Below are positions 49,396 to 63,546 of a stretch of DNA of 64,000 nucleotides, one piece after another; position 1 is the first letter of the stretch, and each line of letters opens with the position of its first letter. Source of the stretch: Ciona savignyi (lineage: Eukaryota > Chordata > Ascidiacea > Phlebobranchia > Cionidae); the NCBI GenBank assembly GCA_000149265.1, contig CH003367.1, positions 141,468-205,467 of the forward strand. The letters run 5' to 3'. The position numbers and the translations under genes were made by a program. The notes under the pieces were generated by a model. It had not been told where the DNA came from, searched no databases, and worked only from the letters and a program-made list of their open reading frames with translations.

Positions 49396-51089
49396 TTCAC
49401 TCTTTACAGCCTACTTCAGTATTTAAAACGTTTAACTGCAAAGCAAAAAAATCGACAAATGTAAGATGTATGGCATATACCAAAACAAATTCTACATAAT
49501 TAGTCATTCAATAATATTTCGTTTGCTGAAACAATTATCTGAAGCATGGAAGTTATCTCATTCGTAAAAAAAGATTTAAAAAAGAAAGAAAGTTTTACGT
49601 GTGCTTTCCTAATATGGAAATCTTAATCGAAAACTGATTCTATACAACGGGCAACTTAAAATTCCTTTACATAATTGCAATTAAACACTTACTCTAATCT
49701 CAAACTGACTGAAATGATTGCTCTGCCTCTTACAATGACGTCAGTATCACCGCAGATAAACTTGACTTGACCAGCGGCCGCGTTTGAAAGTTGCCCATTA
49801 TTCTTTTTAGTTTAAAGCTTGACTAAATTCCAATCTACATGACTGCACTATGTTCGATGATTGGATTGCGTAAACTTTCCTTTTGCATTGGCCCTCGCGA
49901 GTACATGTTAAGTAGAAACAATGACTCCCCGCTGAGCAGGACAAACAATCCATTTATCGAGACCAACTTCGAATTGTTACTGGAAAGCATAGATTAAACG
50001 AGCTGGAAAATGCGTAGGTGACCAAGTCAACGATGAAGGTGAAAGGTTATGCCAAGTGCTCTGTGTTTACATTCGCACGAACGCTATCCATTTTGTACGG
50101 TTCAAATTTTCCAGTAAGCTTGAGTATTTTTTCTCAGCCATTGCATTGTGTTGCCACTCGTTTTCGAAAAAAGTTTAAATTGTAGCACAAAGAGCCATTT
50201 GTAATTACATGTTGGTTGGTTTTACCGTTTACATTCTTACGACTAAATAATCAGAATAGGGAGGGATTTGTCTAAAATGATGTACCACTAACAAAAAAAC
50301 TCTCGCGTAGATGATTTAAATCAAAATTTAAATTAGATTCGTATACATTCTCACCCCATTGCATTACTAAAGAAAATAAAAACACGTTGTCAAATAAAAA
50401 ACAATTATTTTAGATTGGTCTTACTATATATTATGGTTGGGTAATTTTGGCAGTATTACAACGGCAGAAACCCTTTTTATATATTAATCTTAACGTAAAG
50501 CAGCTGTAGTAAATATTGCAAACACGTTTATTTGCCTAGAATAACTTTTAAAAGAACATTCTTAAGGCTGAATCTATAACCTATATAACCTACCTTAAGA
50601 ATGTACTACAAATACGCTTCTGAGATTCTTCTTAAAGTACCGAACCCATAAACACATTTCTTTGAAAATAGTGATTTTATTAGTAATAAACTAAAATATG
50701 TAGAAACATTTATTAATTTTTGAAATAATGAAAATTACGAATGTATAATAGATACAGGGACGAATTTACGATAACATAAATGATAAATTTAGCCTACGAC
50801 GCGTACCGCAGTTTCAAAATGATGCAATAAAGTAAGATATGAAGATTGATAAAGTGGTTTATGTTTAAATTGAGAAATAACGTCATTTGAAGGACGCACG
50901 ACGAATCCGTACCACAATGTGCATAGAATACATATCATGTAAATTACGGGACTGTTTTCCAATATCAATCATTTTCGTATTAAAACAATTTTCCGATTAC
51001 ACTACTTTGATTTTCACAATTAAAGCAATCACTTCATTAACTATTGGTAACGAAATACAGTTCATTTATTCGCTATCTTGAAATCTTCT
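49396..51089. other. Spacer between the FN1-like gene and ABCG gene
   Basis: Presumed promoter of the FN1-like gene near 49400 and the 3' flank of the ABCG gene near 51089. I see no exon or repeat family in between. An ORF at 50887-51081 (+) has no recognisable content. Confidence 0.5.
51065..51070 (-). other. Poly(A) signal AATAAA of ABCG gene
   Basis: TTTATT on the plus strand, so AATAAA in transcription, about 20 bases after the stop codon at 51090. This is close but usable for a short 3' UTR. Confidence 0.4.
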
Positions 51090-54000
51090 TTACTTGAACT
51101 TGTTTACTCGTCTCATTTGAATGTACGCTAGAAACAAAAATCCAAAACACATAGATCCGAGTGCAACAATGTTAACCCACAAACCCCACACACCATACTC
51201 GATCCCTTGAGCTTCCATATAAATTTCACCGGTGGTGCTGAAAAAAGAAAATGCTTTAACAAAACCTACACACTACCTGCTTTATTATAATGACGTTTTT
51301 ACAACAAATTTTCACACTTTTTACTAATTTGTACTTTCTCTTGAATGGCATCTGAACAACCTTATATGTATGTAAATGCCGGCCTCGTATGTTCGTGTGC
51401 ATAGGCGGCATACTTTTAGTCAAATGATTGTACGTAGACTAGGTAATCGAATTGGGACTTTTGGCAAGGCCCTAAGTTAACTATGCACAAACCCAATAGT
51501 GTTAATTTAAATTGAACGAAAAGAGTAGCAATATCTTCGTAGTTTGCAACACATCGTAATAGTTCCGGTAACCTGACGGTGGACAAACGAGGTAACCGAA
51601 CAATTTCCCAAGGTATGAGGTCTAAACTTCAATTCACAGATAAAGAGGATAATCCTATACTGATATATGTTATGTGACAAACACTATTGAAATACTCACC
51701 AGTTCGGTATAATTGCGTGAGTTACATCGCTAAAACAAGGTTGCTTCGAGGTTGGGTCGTATCCGGGGTATGACGAGTTGTCAATAAATACTAAACCACT
51801 CATTTCGTTCACAGTTAGGGCCTGGAAATTTATAAAATTAATAAAATATATTAATGTCGAAAGTTGCCACGTGAAAACTAAGCTGTGCTATATTTTAGGA
51901 TGTGCTAAAATGTAATTAATAAAGTCATGGCACTTGCCAAACCATTTATATTCGTAGTGACTAAATTGTAAAATGGGTCAATAGTGTAACAGATATGATT
52001 ATTGTGTCTTTTTATTGGATCTGCCAATTTAGATAAGATTGTCCGGTAAGGGTGATACAGAGAAAAATAGTTATATGTATGCAGCCCCCTGTAAAAAGAA
52101 ATTCTTCAACACCATTGATAGTATACTCACGTTAATGCCGTATCTGAATATGCTGACGTATTTAACCCATTCAAGCCAGTCGAGTAAGGTGCCAATATTG
52201 ACCAGAAACCCGCCGAAGAGCATCATCAATATGTACGGCAGTGCGACCACTGCATTGGCAATGGCAAATACGCGCACGGATGCACTAACAAGAAAGGCCA
52301 TTGACGACGCACAAACGGCAGTGAGCACAAGAGCGAATAGAAAGAAGAAAAACTTCTCCACTTGCATTTGAAATCCTTAAAAATGCATAACAGAAACATT
52401 TAAGTAAAGAAAAAGGTTTTAAAGGTTAAAAAACCAATTTTTTTGCAAGAATTGAATTGTTAAATAGGAGAATTAACAGACATAACCATGGCTGTAAAAT
52501 GAGTTATTTACCAAATTTTCGGCTACTGTAATTATCACCAATTGAACGTCCACTTTATGTGTCACATATTGAATGTTTTTGTTCAATTATTACATCCGAT
52601 CTATTTACGTTTCTAACTGTACGTTTAAAATTTGACTTGTGGATTGTGGTGATCATTTGTAAACGTTCCTAACAAAATTATAAATAACCGGAACTTAAAC
52701 AATAGTTAAATTCAACTTGTGAACCAGGTCAAAATTTTGGTATCTATGCATATTGGTGGTCGGATATTTGGTAAATATTCTTCTGCCGACAAAACAAAAA
52801 ACTGAATATAAAAAAAGAGAAGAAAAAACGAAACCTACCGATCATGAAGTAAATGATGACACTGAAGAAAGTGTTCGGTATCAGTCGATTGGGTATGAGG
52901 TCGGCAATGATTTGAGCAATGAAGTACACTGACACTCGATAATATCCACTCGCGGACTCGTGGCTGTAAAATATATGTTGGGTTGTTCTTCATAGGCTGG
53001 TTTAGTAATTATAACCCGAGATTTAACTCTAGTAGTGGCGCGTCATGCCAGGTGATTAGTTGTTGAATCAAACACGGTCGTTATTTAGTGAGGTATATCT
53101 TTGGTCATGCCAAGTTTTTTTGTAAAGTTGGTTAAATATGTTCAGCTTAGTTGAACAGATTTAACTACTCTTTGACCGAATTTACGAACGTGCTTGCGTG
53201 AAAAGGGACAGACGATTGTTACATCAAGGCTAGCTTAGACACAGGACTGTCAAGCGCACAGGTGTGTATAATAGTAAGTGCTTATGGTGAGTTTCTTTTT
53301 TTGCTTCTTGTGGTCGATATTTTATAAACAAGTAAATTTTAAACTGCTAGCCAGCCAATATCGCTTCCTTTTAATTGCTGCTAGCTTACCAATATCGCAT
53401 CTTTTTAATTGCTAGCCTACCCATATTCAAAAAGCAAAACTTACATGAAATGCGCTCTATTGTTGATAAAGAGTTCGAGCGCTGATAAATTCGACATCAC
53501 CTGCGTCATGACAAGGAAGAAAAAGCACCCGGCCCTGAAAAGATTAGTTTATAGCAACCATTAAACGTTTATTTTATTTCTATTTAAAATTAATTATAAA
53601 AAAGAATACTCTCTTTAAATATAACTTAAGGCAAGCGGGGGAAAACGGCAAAAACGACAGTTATAGCAAGCATAAAAAATAAAAAATAAAATCAGTTCAA
53701 GAAAATACGGGACGACGTAAAACACAAATAATAGTAATTAAGGGTTAATTCTACAATTTTTTTAGTGATAAGTATTCTTAATACTTATAATGAACAAATA
53801 ATATAAAACTATTCTTAAAATGTCAAAGAAGCTAAATTAGGTCATAAAACATTTACAAACCTGTTCTGTATTCCGCTTTTGAATGATGTGTCGCTTTGAA
53901 AGTAAATCAAACCAATCAAAACGGCAAAAATGATCATGATGATGATTTGAACGAATGACGTCATGGGATTGCGCAATATGTTCAAACCAGTCCGTCGTAC

Positions 54001-57000
54001 AACGGTAGCAAGCTGTAAAATAATATTAAAAAGTCAGTTTTTTAGTTAAAGAGGTTACGGGACGCATTTAAGGGAACGCGATACCAGTGGGTAGAAACAA
54101 TGGGTGGGAAATATATATATTTTTTTATTATATATCTATTGTTGTAATGTATTCATGTTTATCTCCGTGAACGTGAAAACTTAAGGTGCGTTAACACATT
54201 GGTAATTGCCAGATTACCTCGCGTCCACATCGGGTTGCCGGAGATATTGCAGTGTGTTGTGTAAGATTGTGACGTTCCTTTAGTTTCAATAATCCACTGG
54301 GATTACGCAGTGTCCGCAAAGGGCCTTGCCCAACGACATAACTAACTAACTACCTACCTACCTCGCGACTACTTTCGAATTTGCAAACCCTTCAGCTAAA
54401 AGGCGACGCACTAAACCAGGAACCTAATCGGTCGAACTCATTTAACCAACACGAACAGCCAGTGCTACAATTAGGACCCAGAACCTCTCGACGAGTTTCC
54501 ACTGAGCTAACGATTATATTTTTTCCTACAGTGATAACTTACCTGATGAAAAAAACCATTTGCATAGTGAGTCGTCTCCATGACTTGGTTTTTCAACGAA
54601 TAATTGACATTTCCAGAACTCTCTTCAAAGGCAGTCTTAATAAACTGTAATGTAAAAGTGTGCTATATTAGGTTTAACGAAGAAATTATCTCTTTTATCC
54701 TATATATATGTATATAAACATTCTATATAAAATTTGACAAGTTACGAATATTGGTAAAGCTGTTTTGGGTTGTTCGGCCGTGTTATTTATTGTTAAATTG
54801 GGTTCATTTAATTTTTCCATTACATGCAACAACGACTGTCGCTTTGCCGTCATTTTTTTCGCTTAACCTTGTGCTTTTTTCCAAGTCAGGTTCTTCTAAT
54901 AATTGTTTTTTAAGTAAAGAAAACCAAATGATCTTAACCAAGCGGCTAAATTACCATTTTTCCCACGTAATAATGAACAAAAAATTCATCCAAGATCTCA
55001 CTTTAAGTTCTTTATCTTCTTCACGGGCTAGACTGGAATTTCTGAAACATTCTAGAAGTTTCTCACTGTTGTCCGATTGTTCGTCTTCTTCCATCGCAAC
55101 TGCGATCTCATTAGTACCGGTACGTGCTGCTCGTTTCCAAACAGCGTCTACAAATACATACACTTTATAATTGTCTGAGTGGCGTGCATGTTAATGTAAA
55201 AAAAACAAAATGTTGTGAACAACCATTTTGTGTTCTTACATTTTGTGTTCTTACATTTTCAGTACCGTGTGCGCTACAGCAATTCTATTTTTTCATGCTT
55301 TTGAGCTGTCAGGGCAATTGTGCTTTCCCGGTTCTTATTGCTACTTTAATTAAAAGAACACACTTAAAATAACAAAGGGCAAACTTAAAAAACATCAAAA
55401 ACGACGGTAGTTATAGCACATCACGGAAAAAAATTAAGAATAAATATGACGAGGCCGTGAAACCCATAAAGCAGGAATTAGCTATTATTAATTGACGTAT
55501 ATCGTCAGTTATTTAATTTTTTTATAATTCAGTCTTTGTGCGATGCTTTCAGGATACGCTCATTATCTTTGGGTTATCCAAGCCATTGCAGTGTGTTAAA
55601 TATGCTTAATATGTTACATTAGTGTTTAAATCCACAAAATTTTGGTGTGGGTGGCTGCATACTGATGATCTTACAGACAGATCTTACTGAATAAGTTAAC
55701 CGGACAAATATTAAGTGCAACACACAGTAACCATGCTCGTTAACGGCTTTCTAAGCGTCACAATGGCGCAGACAGTAATCAGAGTAGTAAAGAGCAAACC
55801 ACTACTTGGCAAGGACCACTGTGACCAACCCCAGGACCCACGTCCAGATATTTAGCACCAGAAGTAAATACGAACCTATTGCGTTTTCAGCTGGTTCATC
55901 ATTGTCCTGTGACTCGCTGTTCATGCGACCAATCAGTCGGGCAGTGTTGACGTCACCACCAACAATGTCCAAGAAGAAATCAGCGGGGTTGTGGAAACGG
56001 GGACATGAAAATCCTGTTGGGGACAGATACAATTGATCAGAAGCAGCCAGTGGCTTCAGCCTTCAGGCACTGTTAGGCCAAGTCGCCTTTAATTAAATGC
56101 TAATCAAATCATTAAAAAGTGTGTCATACAATTATTGATTTCTTGACAAAAAATAAAATATTATTTTACAGAAAATAAAAATATAATTCTTATGAGTTAA
56201 CAAACCAATTGATTTGAAATGATCAACTGCTTGTTTGGCCGGGCCTCTGTATACAATGTCACCCTTGTTCAACAGTAGAAGCCGATCAAACAAGGAGAAA
56301 ATTGAATAGCGAGGCTGGTGGATTGACATAATGATGTTCCTGCCACCACTTGCTAATCTGTGAACAAAAATTGATAATATCAACACTTGCACCGTAATGT
56401 CTTTCAGTTAGCTTGTCCGGCCTGTTTTCTTAATGGCAGCCAGTTGGACCAGTTGAAAGGTGAAAAGGATCGGAACCAACTGCAAGCTAGTCGGTTGTTC
56501 CTATAGGCAAGGCATTGTCGCCTAAAATTAGTGGTTTAGAGACATAAACTGTAGCAATGTCTCATAAACATACACAACACTACAATAGCTCCTGAAACCC
56601 ATCTATGGGCAGATAAGTTGACCTTGTACTTACTTGTATAGTAGAAGGACTATTGAGTTGGCTGTGTTGGCATCCAGTCCGGTGGTTGGTTCATCCAGGA
56701 AAAGTACAGGGGGATCTAAGATCATTTCCATCCCGATGTTTACTCTCTTTCTTTCTCCTCCACTTACTCCACGCACAAATTCATTTCCAACCTATTTTAA
56801 AGAGCGAAATAAAAAATATAATATTGGGTAGGACTAAAAAAGTGGAAAAATAAATCTATCGACTTTAAGAAACTTTTGTTTATTCATGGCAGTAATAAAA
56901 TACAAACCTTTGTAAGAATACCAAGGGCTAACTATATAGAATTTGACATTCTTTAGGAACTGTCATCTAATTGACTTGCTTAACAAAACAACAGTTGTAT

Positions 57001-59359
57001 TATAGTTTTGAACTTCTGGTTGTTAGTCCGACGAGGTGCTATTCAGAAAGCTAACCTTCCATTTTATACGTTTCTCTATGCTTTGCCCAACCAATGTTTA
57101 TAATAATAGTTTCAACCTACGGCGTTTCCTTTCATGCATACAATATAAACCAGTCATTTCCTGTGACTAATTATTCAAAAGTTTCTCAAGATTACAGTTT
57201 TTGTAGTCCACAAAGCCACTGATGTTTTACCATGATATAAATTATGTAGCATGCCGAAATGATATCCAACTAAAATGTTCAAGGGCTTGGTGTATATAGT
57301 TAACTAATAAAAAGAAGATACACTGTGTCAATTTGTTACCGGTGTGTCCGCACACGCCTGCAGACCAAGCTGTTCTATCACATCATTAACTTTCAATTTT
57401 CGTGCTTCTGCGTTATGCTTCTTTGTTGAAAGCCGTAAATTAGCCGAAAATGCAAGGTTTTCACGAACTGTCAGCGTTCCCATGACAACATCATCCTAAT
57501 AAATTATGTTATTAAAAACAATTTTAAAAGATTCATAAAAAGCTGAGCAGCTGCTACACAATCCATTAGGTAAAGGGTTTAAAACCCAGGAACTGGTTAC
57601 ATGGATGTGTTCTTGAGCATGGCCTTTGTGAGTTTTACTATAACTGAAGGAAAGTCTTGAAGCCATACATTTTAAGGGCTTCATTTTTCAACATTTGATA
57701 TTATGGTAATCAGCTGGTGATATTTATCAGTTAGATTTCTGGTGGGATTTTTTTGGCAAATAAAAAACTAAAAGACTATTTGTATTTGTCTTATTGATCT
57801 ATTTAGCCAGTTGTAAAAAAACTGTTTGCTTTCTACTGGAATCGTGTGAACGGAGAGATTTATCCAAATTTGATTGTTTTTGTATTCGTATGCTTATAAA
57901 CCAACATCAAAGCTGGGAAGTATTTGCATATTATGATTGGTACAGATACCAGTTGCAAGAAGAATGAGCCTTTGGCCAAAAGACTTACAATACCTAAACC
58001 CAGTGGATTGCCGGGTTTCAATAAACTGAAAAATTGACTTTTGAGCATACATAACACACTGCAATATCTCCGGTAATCCAAAGGTGGGCATGAGGTAATC
58101 TGTTAATTGCCCTGTTACGCTGTGATAACAATTCAGCAGTTACTGAATATAAAAATATAAATTACTTTCAAATTTAGCACCACAATAAAATTAACCTGAA
58201 CAACATATCCACTCATCAGCCTAAAATCGATAGGTGGACGTTCTCCATTCAGCAAAACTATTCCATCCTTAAGACCTGTTGGATCTTTTCGTTGCGCCAA
58301 CACATCTAATAAACTTTAAAAAAATTGGTTACTACGTCAAACAGGCTTGTCTTTTTTGCGTGATACTGCAAAAATGTAATCTTGAGACTGGAGACCAATA
58401 TCAATAACAATAAAGATCAAGCTTAGTTAGTATAAATAAAATCTGCAATTATATACAAAAAATGTGTGGGCACATCAATTGGGGGAAAAGACTTAAAGGA
58501 TGGTGGTCGTTCCAATATAAAACATTGCTTAACATATTAAGCAATGTCCTTAAAGATCCTTCAAAACACATTTACCCAACTTTTTCCTAACATCCATATA
58601 ACAATGTTATTACATTTCTTGACTAATAAAATACGTATTAATGCTGTCATAATATAAACAATCAACTTACGATGTTTTCCCACTTCCGGTTGGACCCATA
58701 ATCGCATTTAAACCCGGTGGAAGTAAACCACTACAAAGACAACAAAGTTAAGTAAATAATACCATACTTGTTTAAGCAACATAGAAAGCAACCACACTTA
58801 TTTTTTAGATTCAGCACACTGTCAAGTGGCAGAAATTACTTTAATAGGTTTTAGGAAGTAAATTATTGTCACAATTCAACACATTTACATAACCAATATG
58901 ATTGGAGAGGTCGAAAACCCTATCAGGCGATGCAAAACTTATATTTATATCAAATTTAAATTATTTTAATTTAAAGAAGAGTTTAAAGTTTATTTTCATA
59001 AATAAACCCAAGTTAGGATAAGATATGATAGGATATTCATGCTTATCCCCGTGAATGAATAAATCAAGGGGGTTAACATGGGGGCAATCGTCAGATTACC
59101 TTGCGCCCACCGCCAGGTTACCGGAGCTATCTCTGTGTGTTGTATATAATAGACAGGTTCTTTCAATTTGGTAGAAACCATTAATTGATTTGCTGGGTTA
59201 AGGCATAGTTCGTTAAGTGCCTTGCACAATGACACAACTGACTAGCCAGCGACTAGTTTCGAACCTACACCTTTTCGGTTGAAAGGCGTGAAAGTTTTAC
59301 CACAACTTGAACTTAAACCGGCAGTTACCTATATTGTGCCTGATATGTGTGTACAACTT

Positions 59360-59412
<53 letters not shown>

Positions 59413-61873
59413 AAATGAAGATAAAATCAATGAGGCATACCTAACTCCCAGCAATATCTCTTTCATACAAGTTTTTCCACAAAGCGGGACATCGTCCAAC
59501 TTTTTACGAACTTCATATCGAATGTTATGGAAACTGAGCGTGATTTCGTTGTTTGAGGTCATAATATTTGATGACGTCACAGAACTGTCGTTTCGCAGCG
59601 TCTCGCTGAAAAATTTATAAAAATTAGCCATATGCGCACAATACCCACTCAAGAGTTTATACCAACATTGATTGCTCTTAATCAGTATAACTTTTTCATC
59701 AGTACATACTGATAAAACGCTTCTTAATTTAAATAAACTAACTATAAGCACAACTTACTAGTTTGCCATTTGACTTGAATGTGCGACCTGTTCTAATCTA
59801 AAGTAGTGTACCACAATGGGAATACAGGGTAATAGCCTCTACAGCTTGTTGCCGATTATATACCGGCAAAGGGTAAGTGGCTTAACCGCGTTATACAATT
59901 GTCCCGTCCCAGACTGTTATATAACTTTAGTCTGGGGATTGTGATGTCACGAAAAGATTTTTGTTACAGTGTTGTCCCATACGTCACAAAACACAATTGG
60001 TCTTTAATTAATGTCGTATTTTTTCAGATTAAAAATTAATAATTTAAAAATCAGAACTTCTAAATCTTAAAATTAATGTGGAAACACTTTTTTAATTTCG
60101 TTTTTCTTACTACATCACCTTAACAACTACACTCTTGTACTTATGAAAAATCCGAATAGGCTATGTACATTAAATTTAACAATTTTGACTTAATAGCGCA
60201 ACAGTGCATAGACTATAAGCCAAATAGACTAAACGAATGACTGGTTGCGTATTTAAATAAAACAGTAAATGGGCTATAGGCCAAGCTTGTATCCGTCCTG
60301 AGGTCAACTACGGTCAAAAAACAACTTCTCGTCCATTTTCAAAGCACAATGATGATGCCAAAACAATCGTGTTTTTGACGTGTGGAGCGAATCTTTTATA
60401 AACGTTCGTAACGAAGAAAAAATGTTAAATATAGTTTGTAAAACACGAACAATAGCTGTTGTTTGTACGTGAATGAGAATAACGCCCTACTAGTCTGTAA
60501 GTGCGATCACAAATGAAGTGCTAATTGTTGGCTGCGATCACATTTGTTTTGTTTTGCTTTGATGTTACTGGTTATAGCGTCACCACAAATTACATTGCGT
60601 CAAAGTCATTCAATCACGTTTCTCTTTTCGATTTCGATGTTCCGTGATTGTGGATAATTTTATAAACTGAACAAGGCCTTACGCCTTTTTACCACAGCTC
60701 ATCTTGATACTGCGCTGTAACTGGAGTGGAAGTATAACATTCACGCGAACTGTCGGACTGTGGCGTTTGTGGCACTTTTTGTTGATTACTTTGATTATTT
60801 CCCCGTTGGTTCGAGAAACACAATCTTTTCTGTAGTTTTATTTTATACTGTGGGTCTACAATTTAGTTGACTTGGGAATTTCAGTGAACTTTTCGGAGAA
60901 TAATTGCACGGCTTTTGCACATAAAGGAATATGCTTCATTATAGATAACGGATTACAGTAAGTTGCATGTCAAAATTTGCACACCGTACCAGTTTTTGCA
61001 TATCAGCCTGCATCTTAGTTGGTATTCTCTATGACCTTCTAAACTTTCGCTGCTTCCTGCGGTATGCCATTTCGTTTATCTCTTTGCGCTTATTCAATCG
61101 TGTTATGTAATGTAGTTATGTAACACAATTGAACCTAAATTGACGAAAGACAGTTTACAAAGTACAGGTTTGCAAATTTGGCTGAGTAGTATGTAAGATT
61201 TAAGCTGGTACGTTAGGCTTAGAAAACATTTTTGTTTACACTTAATAACGTTATAGACTACAGTATGCGTAAAACTAGTTTTTATTTTCCTCGAATTTTT
61301 TGAACTACTTGAATGACCTATACATCTTAAATTCCGGTGTTTGTTTTTATATGCTAATAATACGCGTGCGCACATCATATCCACAAGAGCGTAAGAATTT
61401 GTCTGTATAGCCTTATAACGCGCTTCAAAGCAGATTACGGTTGGCGGTTAAATTTCGCGCCCGTTCTGAAGCGCAGTTTTAGAACTACAAGGTGAAAAGG
61501 TAAATAAAAATGCCAACTGCGCGCTCTTGGTGACAACAGGTTTAAAAACAGTGTAAAACATATGTTAATAATTTCTATCCATTTATAACCGACCGTAATT
61601 TACGATAACACCAATATTTTTGTGCGGCATAAAACAAAATTTGAAAGCAAAAAACAAAAACTCAAAGAATATAGAAAAACACATTTTACAAAACTTTTAC
61701 ATGTACAAAGTATCTAACGTTTAACGAACTGTAACCTTAAGAATGTGCATTTTAAATGTTTACGCATACGGTTTACACAAAAAAACATGCATATTGCTAT
61801 TACTTAATATCTAATCGACAACATACCTGTTTCCAAATGAGGTAGTTCGCTTTTCTACCTCGGGAGCAATCAT
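51090..61873 (-). CDS. ABCG2: ABCG2-like half transporter, 16 exons
   Basis: ATP-driven efflux half transporter that works as a dimer in the plasma membrane. Exons: 61873-61827, 59605-59441, 58730-58671, 58313-58196, 57495-~57341, 56791-56634, 56357-56206, 56013-55876, 55147-55002, 54644-54543, 54012-53861, 53534-53445, 52963-52839, 52375-52131, 51821-51700, 51237-51090. About 707 aa (human ABCG2 has 655). The nucleotide-binding domain comes first, then the membrane domain, as in the G family: Walker A GPTGSGKT (83-90), Q-loop Gln130 in [18 protein letters not shown], signature VSGGE (191-195), Walker B VLFLDEP (211-217), His248 in SIHQPRYS. Further marks: [30 protein letters not shown], an extracellular Cys pair (QPCF, NCTTG) and [10 protein letters not shown] at the end. 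Exon 57495-57341 needs 156 nt to hold frame; my count gives 155, probably a counting slip. The linker before the membrane domain is acidic and longer than in human. ABCG2 is much the closest family member; co-orthology is likely but untested. Confidence 0.93.
51445..51665 (+). repeat. Diverged SINE copy in ABCG last intron
   Basis: 'gggacttttggcaaggcc', 'caacacatcgtaatagttccggtaacctgacggtgga' and 'gaggtaaccgaacaatttcccaaggt' match the SINE body. Head and tail are poor. Confidence 0.6.
53341..53433. repeat. Intronic tandem repeat, ~34-bp unit x3
   Basis: Units of 'gctagccagccaatatcgcttccttttaatt' and variants directly beside ABCG exon 53534-53445, on the side of its donor. Confidence 0.85.
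54146..54436 (-). repeat. tRNA-derived SINE copy in ABCG intron
   Basis: Near full-length reverse copy: 'attcatgtttatctccgtgaacg', 'gattacctcgcgtccacatcgggttgccgg', 'gtccgcaaagggccttgcccaacgac', an expanded 'actaactacctacctacc' run, and the head 'aacccttcagctaaaaggcgacgcac' with 'cctaatcggtc' at its outer end. Confidence 0.85.
56440..56635 (+). repeat. Diverged SINE copy in ABCG intron
   Basis: 'agttgaaaggtgaaaaggatcggaaccaactgcaagctagtcggttgttcc' (head and linker), 'aggcaaggcattg', then 'aacactacaatagctcctgaaacc'. The tail is lost next to exon 56791-56634. Confidence 0.6.
57905..58135 (+). repeat. Diverged SINE copy in ABCG intron
   Basis: 'cctaaacccagtggattgccgggtttcaataaa', 'acataacacactgcaatatctccggtaatcc' and 'gggcatgaggtaatctgttaattgccctgtt' match the body. 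The head is weak. Confidence 0.6.
59026..59300 (-). repeat. tRNA-derived SINE, near full-length copy
   Basis: 'ggatattcatgcttatccccgtgaatg', 'gggcaatcgtcagattaccttgcgcccaccgcc', 'gttcgttaagtgccttgcacaatgacacaactgactagccagcgac' and 'gaacctacaccttttcggttgaaaggcg'. It lies in the ABCG intron between exons 59605-59441 and 58730-58671. Confidence 0.85.
59363..59410. repeat. (TA)n microsatellite
   Basis: About 24 TA units, 30 bases on the donor side of ABCG exon 59605-59441. It is probably polymorphic in length. Confidence 0.95.
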
Positions 61874-62624
61874 TGTGGAACTCGAATTGCTTAATCAACG
61901 AAAACAAACCCACTGTACATTTAACCATGCTAGGTCTGGGCAACAAGGGTTACACCATACGATTTTGTATTTGCTTACTGGATAAACAACGTCATAACTG
62001 ATAAAACTTTACAGTTTGGCAAAGTAAAGCAATTAATTTTGCTGTAAACTTTGTGATGCTTTACATTTTTTATTCACCTGAAGTCTGGACCCAGATAATA
62101 ATAATATAAAATATGGCGATGAAAGGGGTTTGTCAAAACAATGCCTAAATAGGGCTTGAACCAAACCGATTTGAATTATTTTATTGGGTATTTATAATAT
62201 GCGTATATCAGGATTCACCTTTTCAATACACTTGCGAAATATTTTTTGTAACATTATAACGACTCGCATGTACACAAGGGTTGGTTGTGTACACAGCGCT
62301 TTGTCTCTTGGTGAATTATTGATACGTTGAACCGATTTAGAGTTCATAGAACCGGCCATTATTTGGGTTGTCGGCTAAGTACAATATATTGGAGTTCATA
62401 TATTTTACCCGGAACAGTTTGTTGTCTCCACTACAGTTACTTAGGTACCAAGCGCCTGTAATTTATGGAACTTTTTTACACAATAAACGCTGGTAAAACT
62501 TAAATTTTTAACGAAATTGACTTACGAATATTTTTTTTTAATTTACCTTGTAGCTTTCAGTTCGATTCCATCGCCTTTACGATAAAGAAGCTAACGCTTT
62601 ACGGTTGATGGTCGTGAATTAGTC

Positions 62625-62828
62625 AGCTGTGTCATTCAAAACTGATCGGCTTGCTGTTCAGTCATGAAATTAGGCAAGGCACTTGGATTATTGGTTTGTA
62701 CTAATAGGAAAAACCGTCTCAATCATGCATAACACACTGCAACAGCCCCGGGGGTCAAGAGGTAATCCAACGGTTGCCCTGGTGACAACGCCCTTGCCTC
62801 TGTACTGAGATAAACATGAATATCTTAT
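62625..62828 (+). repeat. Diverged SINE copy
   Basis: 'aaactgatcggcttgctgttcagtc', 'ttaggcaaggcacttgg', 'gcataacacactgcaacagccccggggg', 'gaggtaatccaacggttgccctggtgac' and the terminal 'gagataaacatgaatatctta'. Confidence 0.75.
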
Positions 62829-63546
62829 CCTTGATCAAACATATACTTATTCGTTCCTTAAGGCGGTTCAAGGTGTACGCAGTACATATATAAAGAGCAC
62901 GGTCACGTGATAAAGTGGTTCAATTTCAAAGCGAACTAAAATGATAAATCATTCATTACTATTTAAGAAGAGAATAACCTATTCTATTACACGTGGGGAA
63001 AAATAAAATTTCCCGGGTTAAACAGCTTATACACAATAGGCTTTACTACACAAAATAAATCTAGAGGTATAAACACATTGCGATATATCAAATATTACAC
63101 ACATTCGGTGTATATCGATCAAACCGTTACTGACTAGAATTGGTGTTATACGAGAGGTAAAAAGCGCCTATTTCCCAATTAATCTAAATATTTAATATCA
63201 ATTTGTTTTCTGCTAAAATTGACCGAAGTTGCTTAACCGCAGCAATCGCACATGTGTTCATGTCTATTCAGTCAGGTTTAATCGGTCTTTAATCGACGTT
63301 GGTGGCATTTTACCGTCAACCGCATTATCAATCAATCAATTTTACGTTATATAAAATCACTCATTTATTTTTTTAATAATGCGTGATTGACATTTTATGC
63401 CAACGTAGGTAAAGTATGGTTATCTTTTTATGGTAATCCCACGTAGGCTCGGAACAAAATTGCTTAAATATTTGGAAACTTAACTGATCGCATTGCAACC
63501 GTAAAGGGCTCCACACACATATAGCGTTTTGCGCAATCCTTCGCGT

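Noticed and set aside
52039..52371. 110-codon plus-strand ORF.
   Set aside because: Antisense of the ABCG membrane-domain exon 52375-52131.
54751..55170. 139-codon plus-strand ORF.
   Set aside because: Antisense to the ABCG exon at 55147-55002. Its Ser/Leu-rich product is the expected shadow of an acidic coding exon plus intron.
59279..59751. Open frames on both strands reading through the TA repeat.
   Set aside because: The open length comes from alternating Tyr/Ile codons in (TA)n and from the ABCG exon on the minus strand.
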